A DNA stretch of 64,000 nt from Microbacterium croceum (lineage in GTDB: Bacteria > Actinomycetota > Actinomycetes > Actinomycetales > Microbacteriaceae): the NCBI RefSeq assembly GCF_023091245.1, contig NZ_JAHWXN010000001.1, forward strand, positions 1,798,001 through 1,862,000, written 5' to 3'. This document shows, piece after piece, positions 36,206 to 45,026 of the stretch. A program made the translations under genes and the position numbers. Position 1 is the first letter of the stretch. Each line of letters starts with the position of its first letter. The notes beneath the pieces were generated by a model, which saw only the letters and a list, made by a program, of their open reading frames with translations, was not told the DNA's origin and searched no databases.

Positions 36206-36293
36206 GTGCTGCCTGTTCTCCTGCCGTTGGTCGTGGTGTCTGTGCGTCCGGGGGAGCGGGATGGCGCCCAGGCCTTTCCAGGCGAAGCGCCGG

Positions 36294-36299
36294 TAGAAT
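36294..36299 (+). promoter_or_regulatory. Leaderless -10 hexamer of ispH
   Basis: TAGAAT, five of six bases of the TATAAT consensus, ends exactly six bases before the GTG start of ispH. It is the best example of the spacing described in the findings. Confidence 0.75.
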
Positions 36300-36305
36300 C
36301 GAAGC

Positions 36306-37385
36306 GTGACCTCGACTGTCGTTCATCTCCCTGCCCCGCGCATCCCACGAGTGCGGGCATCGTCCGGGCGGCTTCAGGATAACCCGGTCGTCGGACAGAA
36401 GCGGGTGCTGCTCGCCGCCCCTCGCGGATACTGCGCCGGTGTCGACCGCGCCGTGGTCGCCGTCGAGAAGGCTCTCGAGCGCTACGGCGCTCCGGTGTAT
36501 GTGCGCAAGCAGATCGTGCACAACATCCACGTCGTGACCGAGCTCGAGGCGAAGGGCGCGATCTTCGTCGAGGAGGTCGACGAAGTGCCCGAGGGGGCTC
36601 ACGTCGTCTTCAGCGCGCACGGCGTCTCGCCGGCTGTCGTCACCGCGGCATCCGATCGCGGTCTGCATGCGATCGACGCGACCTGCCCGCTGGTCACCAA
36701 GGTGCACCGCGAGGCCGTGCGCTTCGCCCGCGACGACTTCGAGATCCTGTTGATCGGCCACGAAGGACACGAAGAGGTCGAGGGGACGGCGGGAGAGGCC
36801 CCGGATCACGTCACGATCGTGAACTCTCCCGATGAGGCCGATACCGTCCAGGTGAAGGACCCGTCCAAGGTCGTCTGGCTGTCGCAGACCACGCTCTCGG
36901 TCGACGAGACCATGGAGACGGTGAACCGGCTGCGCACGCGTTTCCCCGAGCTGCACAATCCACCGTCCGACGACATCTGCTACGCCACCCAGAACCGTCA
37001 GGTCGCGATCAAGAAGGTCGCCGCTGCGGCCGATCTCGTGATCGTCGTCGGTTCGTCGAACTCGTCGAACAGTGTGCGGCTCGTCGAGGTCGCGCTGGAG
37101 TACGGCGCGAAGGCGGCCTACCGCGTCGACTACGCCGAAGAGGTTCAGCAGGAGTGGCTCGACGGCGTCGAGACGGTCGGCGTGACCAGTGGCGCTTCTG
37201 TGCCGGAGGTGCTGGTGCGCGAGGTTCTCGACGCGCTCGGCGACGCCGGGTATCGTGACGTCGAAGAGGTCAAGACCGCGGAGGAGGACCTCATGTTCTC
37301 TCTGCCGAAGGAGCTGCGTCATGACGCCTCCGGACAGCGTGACGATCGTGCGCTCGGGGGACGCGCGACCGGAGGAGGCGCATAG
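36306..37385 (+). CDS. ispH: 4-hydroxy-3-methylbut-2-enyl diphosphate reductase
   Basis: A 359-residue [4Fe-4S] enzyme, the last step of the MEP pathway to IPP and DMAPP. The three cluster cysteines are in [13 protein letters not shown] (Cys43), [11 protein letters not shown] and [11 protein letters not shown]; the proton-donating Glu region [12 protein letters not shown] and SSNSSNS are present. About 30 extra residues precede the usual start. Its product feeds the cis-prenyltransferase 6 kb upstream. Two bases separate its stop from the IclR gene. Confidence 0.97.
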   Translation: MTSTVVHLPAPRIPRVRASSGRLQDNPVVGQKRVLLAAPRGYCAGVDRAVVAVEKALERYGAPVYVRKQIVHNIHVVTELEAKGAIFVEEVDEVPEGAHVVFSAHGVSPAVVTAASDRGLHAIDATCPLVTKVHREAVRFARDDFEILLIGHEGHEEVEGTAGEAPDHVTIVNSPDEADTVQVKDPSKVVWLSQTTLSVDETMETVNRLRTRFPELHNPPSDDICYATQNRQVAIKKVAAAADLVIVVGSSNSSNSVRLVEVALEYGAKAAYRVDYAEEVQQEWLDGVETVGVTSGASVPEVLVREVLDALGDAGYRDVEEVKTAEEDLMFSLPKELRHDASGQRDDRALGGRATGGGA

Positions 37386-37387
37386 CG

Positions 37388-38179
37388 GTGAGCGCCGCGG
37401 AGGCGGAGCCGACCCTCATCGGGTCCGTGCAACGCGCACTTCGCCTCGTGGACATCGTCGCGAATTCTCCTCGTCCGCTTCCCGTCAAGATGCTCGCGGC
37501 CATCACGGGTCTCACGCCGGGCACGACCTACAACCTCGTTCGGACGCTGATCCACGAGGGGTACCTGACGTCCGAGCCGGACGGTCTGGTACTGGGTACT
37601 CGATTCCCGGCATTTCAGCACGACACCGATGCGCGCGGTGTCTTCCTCGCCCGGGTGCGCGCGGCGCTGCGTGACGTCACGGACGAGCTGGGGGCGACCG
37701 CATATCTGTCCCGCTTCGCCGACGGCGAGATGCATCTGGTCGACATCGTCGACGCGGTGCACAATCCTCGCGTCGAGCTGTGGGTCGGGCTGCAGGCCAG
37801 CGCGCACGCGACGGCGCTGGGCAAGCAGATCCTGGCGGATCTCTCGGACGAGGATCGCCTCGACTACCTCTCGCGCCACCGCCTGGAGCAGCTGACCCCG
37901 CGCACGATCAAGGATCGGCGCACGCTGCTGACCCAGCTCGAGCATTCTCCAGGGTGGACGGTCGACCAGGAGGAGTATGTGATCGGCGCCACCTGTGTCG
38001 CGGTCCCGGTCATCGCTCCGAATGTCACGGCCTCACTGGCCATCTCGCTGCCGTCCGATCGGGCGATCGTCGATCGCACCCTGGTGACCACGCTGCAGAG
38101 CACGGCGCGTCGTCTGTCGCTGCAGCTCGGCGCCGATTCTCTGGACGGAGCGAGCTCTCCGAGCGAGTTCACTATCTGA
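37388..38179 (+). CDS. IclR-family transcriptional regulator
   Basis: A 263-residue regulator with an N-terminal winged helix (residues about 12-65, SVQRALRLVDIVANSPRPLPVKMLAAITGL) and a C-terminal GAF-like effector domain with the family pattern HATALGKQILADLS and ATCVAVPVIAPN. IclR members respond to small organic acids. It follows ispH by two bases, so it is co-transcribed; whether it controls isoprenoid genes is unknown. GTG start. An intrinsic terminator (38322-38355) lies downstream. Confidence 0.9.
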   Translation: MSAAEAEPTLIGSVQRALRLVDIVANSPRPLPVKMLAAITGLTPGTTYNLVRTLIHEGYLTSEPDGLVLGTRFPAFQHDTDARGVFLARVRAALRDVTDELGATAYLSRFADGEMHLVDIVDAVHNPRVELWVGLQASAHATALGKQILADLSDEDRLDYLSRHRLEQLTPRTIKDRRTLLTQLEHSPGWTVDQEEYVIGATCVAVPVIAPNVTASLAISLPSDRAIVDRTLVTTLQSTARRLSLQLGADSLDGASSPSEFTI

Positions 38180-38321
38180 AGAAACCGCCCTGGTGTTCTT
38201 TGAATTGCTTTCCTATGATCGGGAGAGTAGTCGTCTGTGCAAACGGCACTACGGGTCTGCGGATTGTCCCCAGCTCTCCGAGACCCAGTTGGACGTGGAG
38301 CGTCCCCAGCGTTCCCCGTCC

Positions 38322-38355
38322 GCGGCCCCGAGAGTCCCCAATTCTTCGGGGCCGC
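38322..38355 (+). terminator. Intrinsic terminator with T tract
   Basis: Stem GCGGCCCCGA (38322-38331) with TCGGGGCCGC (38346-38355), 14-base loop, then CATCGTTTTCG. It ends either the ispH-iclR transcript or a short RNA started at the TATGAT hexamer at 38214-38219. The 237-base gap has no coding frame. Confidence 0.8.
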
Positions 38356-38416
38356 CATCGTTTTCGTCCCGCTCGACTGGCAGCCCGCTCACACGCGCGG
38401 CGATTAGCATGGCGGG

Positions 38417-38935
38417 ATGAGCGACCTACGGCCCCAGTACGGCGAACTCGCGACCCCGGAAGAGCAGCGACATGCCGCCGGTCTCCCCCCGCTGAGCGCG
38501 GTGCAGCCTGCCGCCGCCGTGCCTGAGGCGGCTCCGGAGCCTGTGGCGGTGGAGCCTGCCCGTCGCCGTCCCGTGGATCGTTTCGTGACCGTCGCGTTGC
38601 TGGCCTATGGGCTCATCAATGTGGTCCTGACTGCGATGTCGTATCTCGACCTCCCGGCGTCGATGAACCAGACCATGAAGATGCTCGGGATCGATGGTGA
38701 GTTCACCAACTTCGCGCAGGGGCGTCTCTGGGGGACCATCGCGGCGATCGTGCTCGTGATCGGCTGGTGTGTCACGGCCGCTCTGTCGATTCGACGGCTG
38801 CGTCGCTCGAAGCTGTCCTGGTGGGTGCCGATCGTGGGTGCGACGGTGACCCTCCTCATCACGTCCGTCTGCATCGCCGTGCCGATGATGGGCGACCCCG
38901 CATTCATGGCCTACGTGAACTCCATCGGTCAGTAG
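38417..38935 (+). CDS. DUF6264-like membrane protein
   Basis: A 172-residue protein with a Pro/Ala-rich cytoplasmic start (residues 1-50) and three transmembrane helices (about 58-80, 98-120, 132-152). The head SDLRPQYGELATPEEQRHAAG resembles the DUF6264 proteins of Microbacteriaceae, recalled rather than searched. TAGCAT (38405-38410) ends six bases before the ATG. Function unknown. Confidence 0.75.
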   Translation: MSDLRPQYGELATPEEQRHAAGLPPLSAVQPAAAVPEAAPEPVAVEPARRRPVDRFVTVALLAYGLINVVLTAMSYLDLPASMNQTMKMLGIDGEFTNFAQGRLWGTIAAIVLVIGWCVTAALSIRRLRRSKLSWWVPIVGATVTLLITSVCIAVPMMGDPAFMAYVNSIGQ

Positions 38936-38964
38936 CCGTCCGCTGGGGTCGGTACTGTCGAAGC

Positions 38965-40227
38965 GTGCTTCAGAACAGTTTCGGCGTCCACCTCTCCTAC
39001 GCATCGGTCGATCGAGGCGACGGGTCCGACCCGAGGCCCGCGGCGATCGGCATTCTCGAACGGCTGAGGGTGCCTGCCGGTCTGCGCGAAGCGACCGGTG
39101 AGTGGGGCGGCCAGCAGGAGGCCGTTCTCGCGATTCCGGTGACCGACGACGGTCGTGTGCTCACCCTCAGCGCGGACGACCGGGTCGAGCAGACGTTGAC
39201 GGCCACCGAGCTGCGGGCCGCCTTCCGTGAGCAGCACCTCACACTCTGGCTCGATGCGGACGGCGATCTCGCGATGGTGTCCGACGACGATGTCGACAGG
39301 GATGACGATGCGCAGGCGGTCGACGAGTCGACTCTGCCGACGGAGGCCGCGCCGGACGCCGCGCTCGAGGCCGGAATGTTCGACGTGCCGGCCGTGCGCG
39401 TATCGACGTTCTCGCATCGCGGACCAGCCGTCGCGCGGATCCTTGCGACGGCGCTCGGGGTGCCCGTCGACCACCACGAATCCGGCGACTGGTCCTTACA
39501 GCAGCTGGAGACGTCGGACCCGACCGGGTACTGGGTGACCTCCCGCGGCGACCTCCCGCTGGTCGAGTTGAACCGTGCCGGATCCGCCAGCTGGTTCATC
39601 GTCTCCATCGATGGGGCGGGAGGCACCGTACCGTTCTGGACCGACGCGGAAAGAGACACGCGCGCGGTGCTCGACATCGACGCCATCACGGTTCCCGAGA
39701 CAGCGGAGATCTACCGCCGGCTGCTCACAGAGGGCGACGGCAGCAAGGACGAGCTCTGGCAGGTCGCGGCGCGGGTCGCGCTGGACGTCGACGCCGCGCA
39801 CCGTGCGCTGATGCCCGAGTCGATGGGAGGCGTGGTCGGGGAGCGAGAACGACAGCGGGCCTTCATCGCGGCCTTCGGCGTGCCGTCCGACCTGATCGAC
39901 GCCGCCTTCGAGGACTCAGGTGCACCTGTGGGGCGACGCTTCGTGCCGGTCGGCTGGTGGACCGCAGCGCGGGAGACGGCCATCGCCGGGATGGGAGAGG
40001 TCATCTCGCTGACCCGTCGCCGCCGACCGCTCGCGCGCCTCGTCGAGGGCGTGCGCCGCCGCCCCGCGTGGGGGCTCGCGCTGACGCTCGGCGAACTCGG
40101 GGCCGGCATATGGGCGATGTCACGCACGCGCGGAGCGGCCAAGGGCCTGGGGGTGCTTCTGGTGATCGACGCGCTGGTCGACACCGCGATCTGGGTCACC
40201 CGCATCCGCAGGAGTCGCCGCGGATAG
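38965..40227 (+). CDS. Conserved hypothetical protein, 420 residues
   Basis: A soluble, acidic protein with a short hydrophobic patch near the C-terminus (LALTLGELGAGIWAM and GLGVLLVIDALVDTAIWV) that could be two membrane helices. An acidic insert DDDVDRDDDAQAVDES lies near residues 110-125. I recognise no enzyme motif. GTG start at 38965: TACTGT (38953-38958) ends six bases before it; the longer upstream reading would overlap the DUF6264 gene. It contains the only in-frame leucine TTA codon I found in the window (39496-39498). A terminator follows. Confidence 0.8.
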   Translation: MLQNSFGVHLSYASVDRGDGSDPRPAAIGILERLRVPAGLREATGEWGGQQEAVLAIPVTDDGRVLTLSADDRVEQTLTATELRAAFREQHLTLWLDADGDLAMVSDDDVDRDDDAQAVDESTLPTEAAPDAALEAGMFDVPAVRVSTFSHRGPAVARILATALGVPVDHHESGDWSLQQLETSDPTGYWVTSRGDLPLVELNRAGSASWFIVSIDGAGGTVPFWTDAERDTRAVLDIDAITVPETAEIYRRLLTEGDGSKDELWQVAARVALDVDAAHRALMPESMGGVVGERERQRAFIAAFGVPSDLIDAAFEDSGAPVGRRFVPVGWWTAARETAIAGMGEVISLTRRRRPLARLVEGVRRRPAWGLALTLGELGAGIWAMSRTRGAAKGLGVLLVIDALVDTAIWVTRIRRSRRG

Positions 40228-40253
40228 TCACCCGTGGCCGACACTCCCCACCG

Positions 40254-40293
40254 ACGACAGATGCCCCGACCATCCGGCCGGGGCATCTGTCGT
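40254..40293. terminator. Bidirectional terminator before fba
   Basis: A 15-base-pair perfect stem, ACGACAGATGCCCCG (40254-40268) and its complement (40279-40293), 10-base loop, between two converging genes. Confidence 0.88.
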
Positions 40294-40307
40294 AGGTGTG
40301 CGCGGTG

Positions 40308-41336
40308 TCAGCTCTGCGACTTGCCGTGCGAGCCCAGCTGGCGGGTCGACTCGACCACGCGGGCGGCCATCGCCGTCTCGGCGACCTTGCCCCACGCGCG
40401 GGGGTCGTAGAGCTTCTTGTTGCCGACCTCGCCGTCGACCTTCAGGACGCCGTCGTAGTTCTTGAACATGTAGTCGGCGATCGCACGCGTGTATGCGTAC
40501 TGCGTGTCGGTGTCGATGTTCATCTTGATGACGCCGTTGGCGACGGCGAGGGCGATCTCCTCGTCCGTCGAGCCCGAACCGCCGTGGAAGACGAGGTCGA
40601 GGGGCTTCGCACCCGTGTTGTACTTGGCGGCGACCTGCGCCTGGATCTCGCCGAGGAGCTCCGGACGCAGCTTCACGCCACCGGGCTTGTAGACACCGTG
40701 TACGTTGCCGAAGGTCAGAGCGGCGATGTAGCGGCCCTGCTCGCCGAGACCCAGAGCCTGGACGGCCTGGTCGACATCGGCGAAGGTCGTGTAGAGCGCC
40801 TCGTTCGAGCCCTCGTGCGCGACGCCGTCCTCTTCGCCGCCGACGACGCCGATCTCGACCTCGAGGATGGCGTTGATGGCCTTCATGCGGGGGAGGAGGT
40901 CCTTGGCGATCTCGATGTTCTCCGCGAGCGGCACGGCCGAGCCGTCCCACATGTGCGACTGGAAGATCGGGTTGCGACCGGCCTTGACCTCTTCTTCCGA
41001 AGCGGCGATCAGCGGCTCGACGAAACCGGCGAGGGCGTCCTTCGGGCAGTGGTCGGTGTGCAGAGCCACGGTGATCGGGTAGTTCTTCGCGACCTCGGTT
41101 GCGTAGCGCGCGAAGGCGAGGGCGCCCGTGGCACGAGCCTTGACGGTGTGACCGGCGAAGTAGTCGGCGCCGCCCGTGGTGACCTGGATGATGCCGTCGG
41201 AGCCGGCTTCGGTGAGGCCCTGCAGGACCGAGTTGATCGTCTGCGAGCTGGAGACGTTGAAGGCGGGGTACGCGAAGCCGCCGGCCTTCGCGCGGTCGAG
41301 CATGTCAGCGTACTGATCCGGGGTGGCGACGGGCAT
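40308..41336 (-). CDS. fba: Fructose-bisphosphate aldolase, class II
   Basis: A 342-residue zinc aldolase cleaving fructose 1,6-bisphosphate. Zinc and catalytic residues are in LHTDHCPK near residue 95, QSHMWDGSAVPLAEN, EVEIGVVGGEEDG, GNVHGVYKPG and the phosphate loop FHGGSGS; the NIDTDTQYA segment binds the second phosphate. Start ATG with a GCAGGAG site; TAGAGT (minus strand, 41373-41378) is its likely -10, giving a leader of about 30 bases. Divergent from glpX, so opposing glycolytic and gluconeogenic steps share one intergenic region. Confidence 0.97.
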   Translation of the reverse strand: MPVATPDQYADMLDRAKAGGFAYPAFNVSSSQTINSVLQGLTEAGSDGIIQVTTGGADYFAGHTVKARATGALAFARYATEVAKNYPITVALHTDHCPKDALAGFVEPLIAASEEEVKAGRNPIFQSHMWDGSAVPLAENIEIAKDLLPRMKAINAILEVEIGVVGGEEDGVAHEGSNEALYTTFADVDQAVQALGLGEQGRYIAALTFGNVHGVYKPGGVKLRPELLGEIQAQVAAKYNTGAKPLDLVFHGGSGSTDEEIALAVANGVIKMNIDTDTQYAYTRAIADYMFKNYDGVLKVDGEVGNKKLYDPRAWGKVAETAMAARVVESTRQLGSHGKSQS

Positions 41337-41520
41337 GAGAACTCCTGCGATTGGTGAGCCGGGACAGCAGTCACTCTATCGGGGCGCGCGGGCGGATGCC
41401 GAAGGCGGGAACGGCTCGCGGCACCCGAGCATCTACTGTTCTGTTAAGAATCGAGATTCCTTCGTCGTAACGGCGGCGAAAGGAGGCCATTCTGCGCACG
41501 TCGCTGGCTAGGCTGACCGC

Positions 41521-42507
41521 ATGGTGAGTCTGACTGCTGATCTGAGCCCGCTTCGTCCCGACCGCAACCTCGCGATGGAGTTGGTGCGCGCCACGGAGGC
41601 GGCAGCGATCCGGGCCGTGCCGTTCATCGGTCGCGGAGCGAAGGAGGCTGCCGACGGCGCGGCTGTCGACGCGATGCGCGCGTTCCTCGGCACGGTCGAC
41701 TTCCAGGGCCGCGTGGTGATCGGTGAGGGGGAGAAGGACAATGCCCCGATGCTCTTCAACGGGGAGGTCGTCGGCACCGGCCAGGGGCCGCTGTGCGACA
41801 TCGCGGTGGACCCGATCGATGGGACCTCGCTGACCGCGGCCGGGCGCCAGAACGCTCTCTCGGTGATCGCGGTCTCCGACCGAGGCACGATGCTCGACGC
41901 GTCGACCGTCTTCTACATGGACAAGCTCGTCACCGGGCCTGCCGGGGTGGGGGTGGTCGACATCCGCCTCCCGATCGGTGAGAACATCCGCAAGCTCGCC
42001 GGCGCGCTGGGCAAGCCTGTCGACGAGATCGTCGTCTCGGTGCTGAACCGTCCGCGTCACGAGAAGCTGATCCAGGACATCCGTGACGCCGGCGCCGGCA
42101 CCCGTCTGATGAGCGACGGTGACGTGGCAGGCGGCATCAACGCCGCACGGCACGATGCGCGCACCGACATGTGCGTCGGCGTCGGCGGCAGCCCCGAGGG
42201 AATCGTCACCGCCTGCGCCATCAAGGCTCTCGGCGGACACATCCAGGGGCAGCTGTGGCCGCGCGATGACGAGGAGCGTCAGCGCGGGATCGACGCCGGT
42301 CTCCAGATGGACCACGTGTACGAGGCCGATGACCTGGTGCAGGGCAACAACACGATCTTCGTTGCGACGGGCGTCACCGACGGCCAGCTGGTCGCGGGAG
42401 TCCGTCGCGAGCGCGGCTACGTCTACACGGAGAGTGTCGTGTTGCGCGGTGCCTCGGGCACGCTGCGTCGCATCGCGTCGGAGCACCTCGTCTCCAAATG
42501 GCTGTAG
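41521..42507 (+). CDS. glpX: Fructose-1,6-bisphosphatase, class II
   Basis: A 328-residue metal-dependent phosphatase, the main gluconeogenic FBPase of actinobacteria. The metal-binding motifs GEGEKDNAPM and DIAVDPIDGTSLT are present, plus GDVAGGINAAR near residue 200 and VGGSPEGIVTACAIK. ATG 41521 with TAGGCT (41509-41514) ending six bases before it, so leaderless. A strong AAAGGAGG site lies 40 bases upstream and is not used by this gene. Confidence 0.96.
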   Translation: MVSLTADLSPLRPDRNLAMELVRATEAAAIRAVPFIGRGAKEAADGAAVDAMRAFLGTVDFQGRVVIGEGEKDNAPMLFNGEVVGTGQGPLCDIAVDPIDGTSLTAAGRQNALSVIAVSDRGTMLDASTVFYMDKLVTGPAGVGVVDIRLPIGENIRKLAGALGKPVDEIVVSVLNRPRHEKLIQDIRDAGAGTRLMSDGDVAGGINAARHDARTDMCVGVGGSPEGIVTACAIKALGGHIQGQLWPRDDEERQRGIDAGLQMDHVYEADDLVQGNNTIFVATGVTDGQLVAGVRRERGYVYTESVVLRGASGTLRRIASEHLVSKWL

Positions 42508-42730
42508 TGGAGTAAGACGCCTCTTCCTGCCGTCGCCGCGCGGACGAGGCGCTCCCGAAGTGCTTGCCCCGTGCGTGCGCGGGCGGTGCCGTCTCTGTCA
42601 TCGTTACCGACCCGGTACCGCACGCCGTGCTGCTCGTCCCTGGTTTGCAGGGGCGCCGTGTCACAATTGTCACTGGGTTTGTCGCCGTCGACGGAGCCGC
42701 CAGGCACCGCAGGCACAGGAGGGCGAGCAC

Positions 42731-43024
42731 ATGGCAATTCATCAGCACAACGGTCCCGGGGCCGCAGCGACGAAGATCGTCACCACGAACACCGGCCGTA
42801 TTCTCCGGGTGAGCGCGGATGTCGATCCGGGCGGTGCCGCGGCTCCGGTCGCGCCTGCCGCTGCTGCCCCTGCTGTCATCGACCCGGCGCGCCGCGCGGA
42901 TGTGCTCTTCCGCAAGCGCCGTGACGAGGGGCACGAGCTCAGCTCCTGGTGGATGATCGGGGCCTTTCTCGCCACGAGCGGGCTCGTCATCCTTCTGCTG
43001 AGTGGTGTTCCAGGCGCTGCCTGA
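42731..43024 (+). CDS. Small C-tail membrane protein
   Basis: A 97-residue protein with an N-terminal region MAIHQHNGPGAAATK, a 25-residue Ala/Pro linker, a charged patch RKRRDEGHELSS and one C-terminal transmembrane helix (about 74-93, WWMIGAFLATSGLVILLLSG). AGGAGGG precedes the ATG by about seven bases. No family recognised. The 223-base stretch between glpX and this gene shows no other feature. Confidence 0.65.
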   Translation: MAIHQHNGPGAAATKIVTTNTGRILRVSADVDPGGAAAPVAPAAAAPAVIDPARRADVLFRKRRDEGHELSSWWMIGAFLATSGLVILLLSGVPGAA

Positions 43025-43065
43025 TAGCCAGCCCCGGGTAACTTCCGGATCAGCTCCTGGTCGGT

Positions 43066-44319
43066 TCAGCGGCTGTCTTGCTGCAGCCGTGCACGCACTT
43101 CGCCGACATCGGCGCGCAGCGCATCCGCATCCGGCTCGTCTGCGGTTCCGACCAGTTCGGGCGCGGTGAATCGTCGCGCCGATGCGGTGACGACCTGCGG
43201 GGTGGCGTCGAGCGTCGAGGCATCGATCCCCGGGAAGTGTCGCGCCGTGACCAGTACACGGTTCTCGAGCGAACCGGCGAACTTGTTGTAACTGTCGACC
43301 GTGCGCTCAAGGGCTCGGCGCAGGTCATCGGCGTGACCGGCGAGGACGCCGAGTCGGTCGTACAGCTGCGTGCCGAGATTGAGCAGGCTGCGGGCCTCGG
43401 TGGATACCTCCTGCTGCGTCCAGGTGTAGGCAACGGTCTTCAGCACGGCCCAGAGGTTCACGGGAGACGCGAGGGCGACCCGCTTGCTGAAGGCATAGTC
43501 GAGCAGCGTCGGGTCTTCGTCGATCGCCGCGGCGAGCAGCGACTCGCTGGGGAGGAAGCAGATTACGAACTCAGGACTCGCGTCGAGTCCCGACCAGTAG
43601 GCCTTCTTCGCAAGGGCGTCGATGTGCGCGCGCACCGCCTTGACGTGCTTCTGCATGTATGCGCGACGCTGCGGCTCGTGGGCGTCGCCGCCGGGCAAGG
43701 CAGAGGCCTCGAGATAGGCGTCGAGAGGGACCTTCGCGTCGACGGGCACCGAGGTGCCTCCCGCGAGGCGGATGACCATGTCGGGGCGTCCTTGGCCATG
43801 GTCGGAGGAGACGGTCGTCTGCAAATCGAAGTCCACGTGCCGCGTGAGACCCGCGGCTTCCACGACACGGCGCAGCTGCGTCTCGCCCCACACGCCGCGC
43901 GTGGCAGTGGAACGAAGCGCCCCGGCCAGGGACTCGGTCGTCGCGCGCAGCGCCTCATCGGACTCCTGGGCGCGTCGCAGCTGCTCGGCGAGCGTGCCGA
44001 ACTGCGCCTGCCGCTCCTGCTCGATCGCGGTGACCTTGCTCTGCATCTGCTGCAGGCTCTCGCGAACCGGTGCGAGCGCCGTGAGCACCGCGTTCTGCTG
44101 CTGCACGCGCTGGGCCTCGGCGCGCTGTTCGGCGCGGGCGTGCTCGACCGCGTCGCGATAGAGGTCGTACTGGCGGTCGCGGTCGTCGCGCGCCGCCGCG
44201 AGCTCCGCTTCGGCGCGGGCGAGGGCGGCGGCGCCACGGCCGGTGTGGAGCGCCCATCCCAGCGCACCGCCGGTCACGAGCGCCGCGAGGACGAGAAGAA
44301 CGATCAGCGGGGCATCCAT
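43066..44319 (-). CDS. rmuC: DNA recombination protein RmuC
   Basis: A 417-residue membrane-tethered nuclease-like protein. An N-terminal helix (residues 3-24) is followed by a long coiled coil (about 28-110) and the RmuC core with RGVWGETQLRRVVEAAGL, RPDMVIRLAGGTSVPVDAKVPLDAYLEA (restriction-endonuclease-like acidic/lysine residues) and VALASPVNLWAVLKTV. RmuC limits DNA inversions and acts in phage defence. ATG 44319 chosen over the longer upstream reading, which runs into the exonuclease gene region. Confidence 0.95.
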   Translation of the reverse strand: MDAPLIVLLVLAALVTGGALGWALHTGRGAAALARAEAELAAARDDRDRQYDLYRDAVEHARAEQRAEAQRVQQQNAVLTALAPVRESLQQMQSKVTAIEQERQAQFGTLAEQLRRAQESDEALRATTESLAGALRSTATRGVWGETQLRRVVEAAGLTRHVDFDLQTTVSSDHGQGRPDMVIRLAGGTSVPVDAKVPLDAYLEASALPGGDAHEPQRRAYMQKHVKAVRAHIDALAKKAYWSGLDASPEFVICFLPSESLLAAAIDEDPTLLDYAFSKRVALASPVNLWAVLKTVAYTWTQQEVSTEARSLLNLGTQLYDRLGVLAGHADDLRRALERTVDSYNKFAGSLENRVLVTARHFPGIDASTLDATPQVVTASARRFTAPELVGTADEPDADALRADVGEVRARLQQDSR

Positions 44320-44375
44320 ATCCTCATGGTGCCGCAGGGGTCGGACATTCCGGCGTAGCGCGCCAGAGGACGAGG

Positions 44376-44966
44376 TCAGGCGACAGCGCGCTCGGGGACC
44401 GCGGCCGGCGTGGTGACGCGCAAGCCGAGTGCGTCGGCCAGAGCGTCCACATCCGCAGCACCCGCACGCCACGCGGAATCGATCACGATCTGCGCACACG
44501 CGCGGGCATCCGCCAGGGCATCATGGTGCGAGAACTCCGCGAAGCCCGCCGCGGCCGCCGCCACCGGTAGCCGGTAGGAGTCGAGCTGATACGTCTTGCG
44601 CGCGACCTGGAGGCTGCACAGCGAGCGATACGGCGGGCACACCTCTCCGGTCGCCTCCGAAGCGCGGCGCAACACGTTGAGGTCGAATCCGGCATTGTGC
44701 GCGACCAGCACGTCGGCACCGGCGAAGGCGCACAGGCGGTCGAACTGCTCCGACCACGTGGCCGCGGAGCACACGTCCTCCGGTCGGATGCCGTGGATCC
44801 GCACGTTCCATTCCTGGAACTCGTCGTGACCGGCCGGGGGCTGGATCAGCCAGCCGGCGGTGGCGACGACCTCGCCGTCGCGAACGCGGACGAGTCCGAC
44901 GGAGCAGGCCGAGGCGGGGCTGGAATTCGCCGTCTCGAAGTCGATAGCGGTGAAGTCCAGGGGCAC
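44376..44966 (-). CDS. DnaQ-type 3'-5' exonuclease (DEDDh)
   Basis: A 196-residue exonuclease domain protein. Exo I DFTAIDFETAN (Asp9, Glu11), Exo II AHNAGFDLNVL and Exo III HHDALADARA (His, Asp) are all present. It resembles stand-alone epsilon-like nucleases of DNA repair. GTG 44966 chosen; an alternative GTG three codons upstream is equally possible. The reading frame stays open for a long way upstream, but that part is antisense to the methyltransferase and ychF. Confidence 0.92.
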   Translation of the reverse strand: MPLDFTAIDFETANSSPASACSVGLVRVRDGEVVATAGWLIQPPAGHDEFQEWNVRIHGIRPEDVCSAATWSEQFDRLCAFAGADVLVAHNAGFDLNVLRRASEATGEVCPPYRSLCSLQVARKTYQLDSYRLPVAAAAAGFAEFSHHDALADARACAQIVIDSAWRAGAADVDALADALGLRVTTPAAVPERAVA

Positions 44967-45026
44967 GTCATCCACTCTCTCCCGATGACTCGGCGGCGCC
45001 CGGAGGACTCGCCGTAGGCTGGCGAC

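Noticed and set aside
41477..41526. Leader peptide before glpX after the AAAGGAGG site
   Set aside because: The only start at the right distance is ATT, and the 12-codon frame has no other support; the glpX promoter lies inside it.
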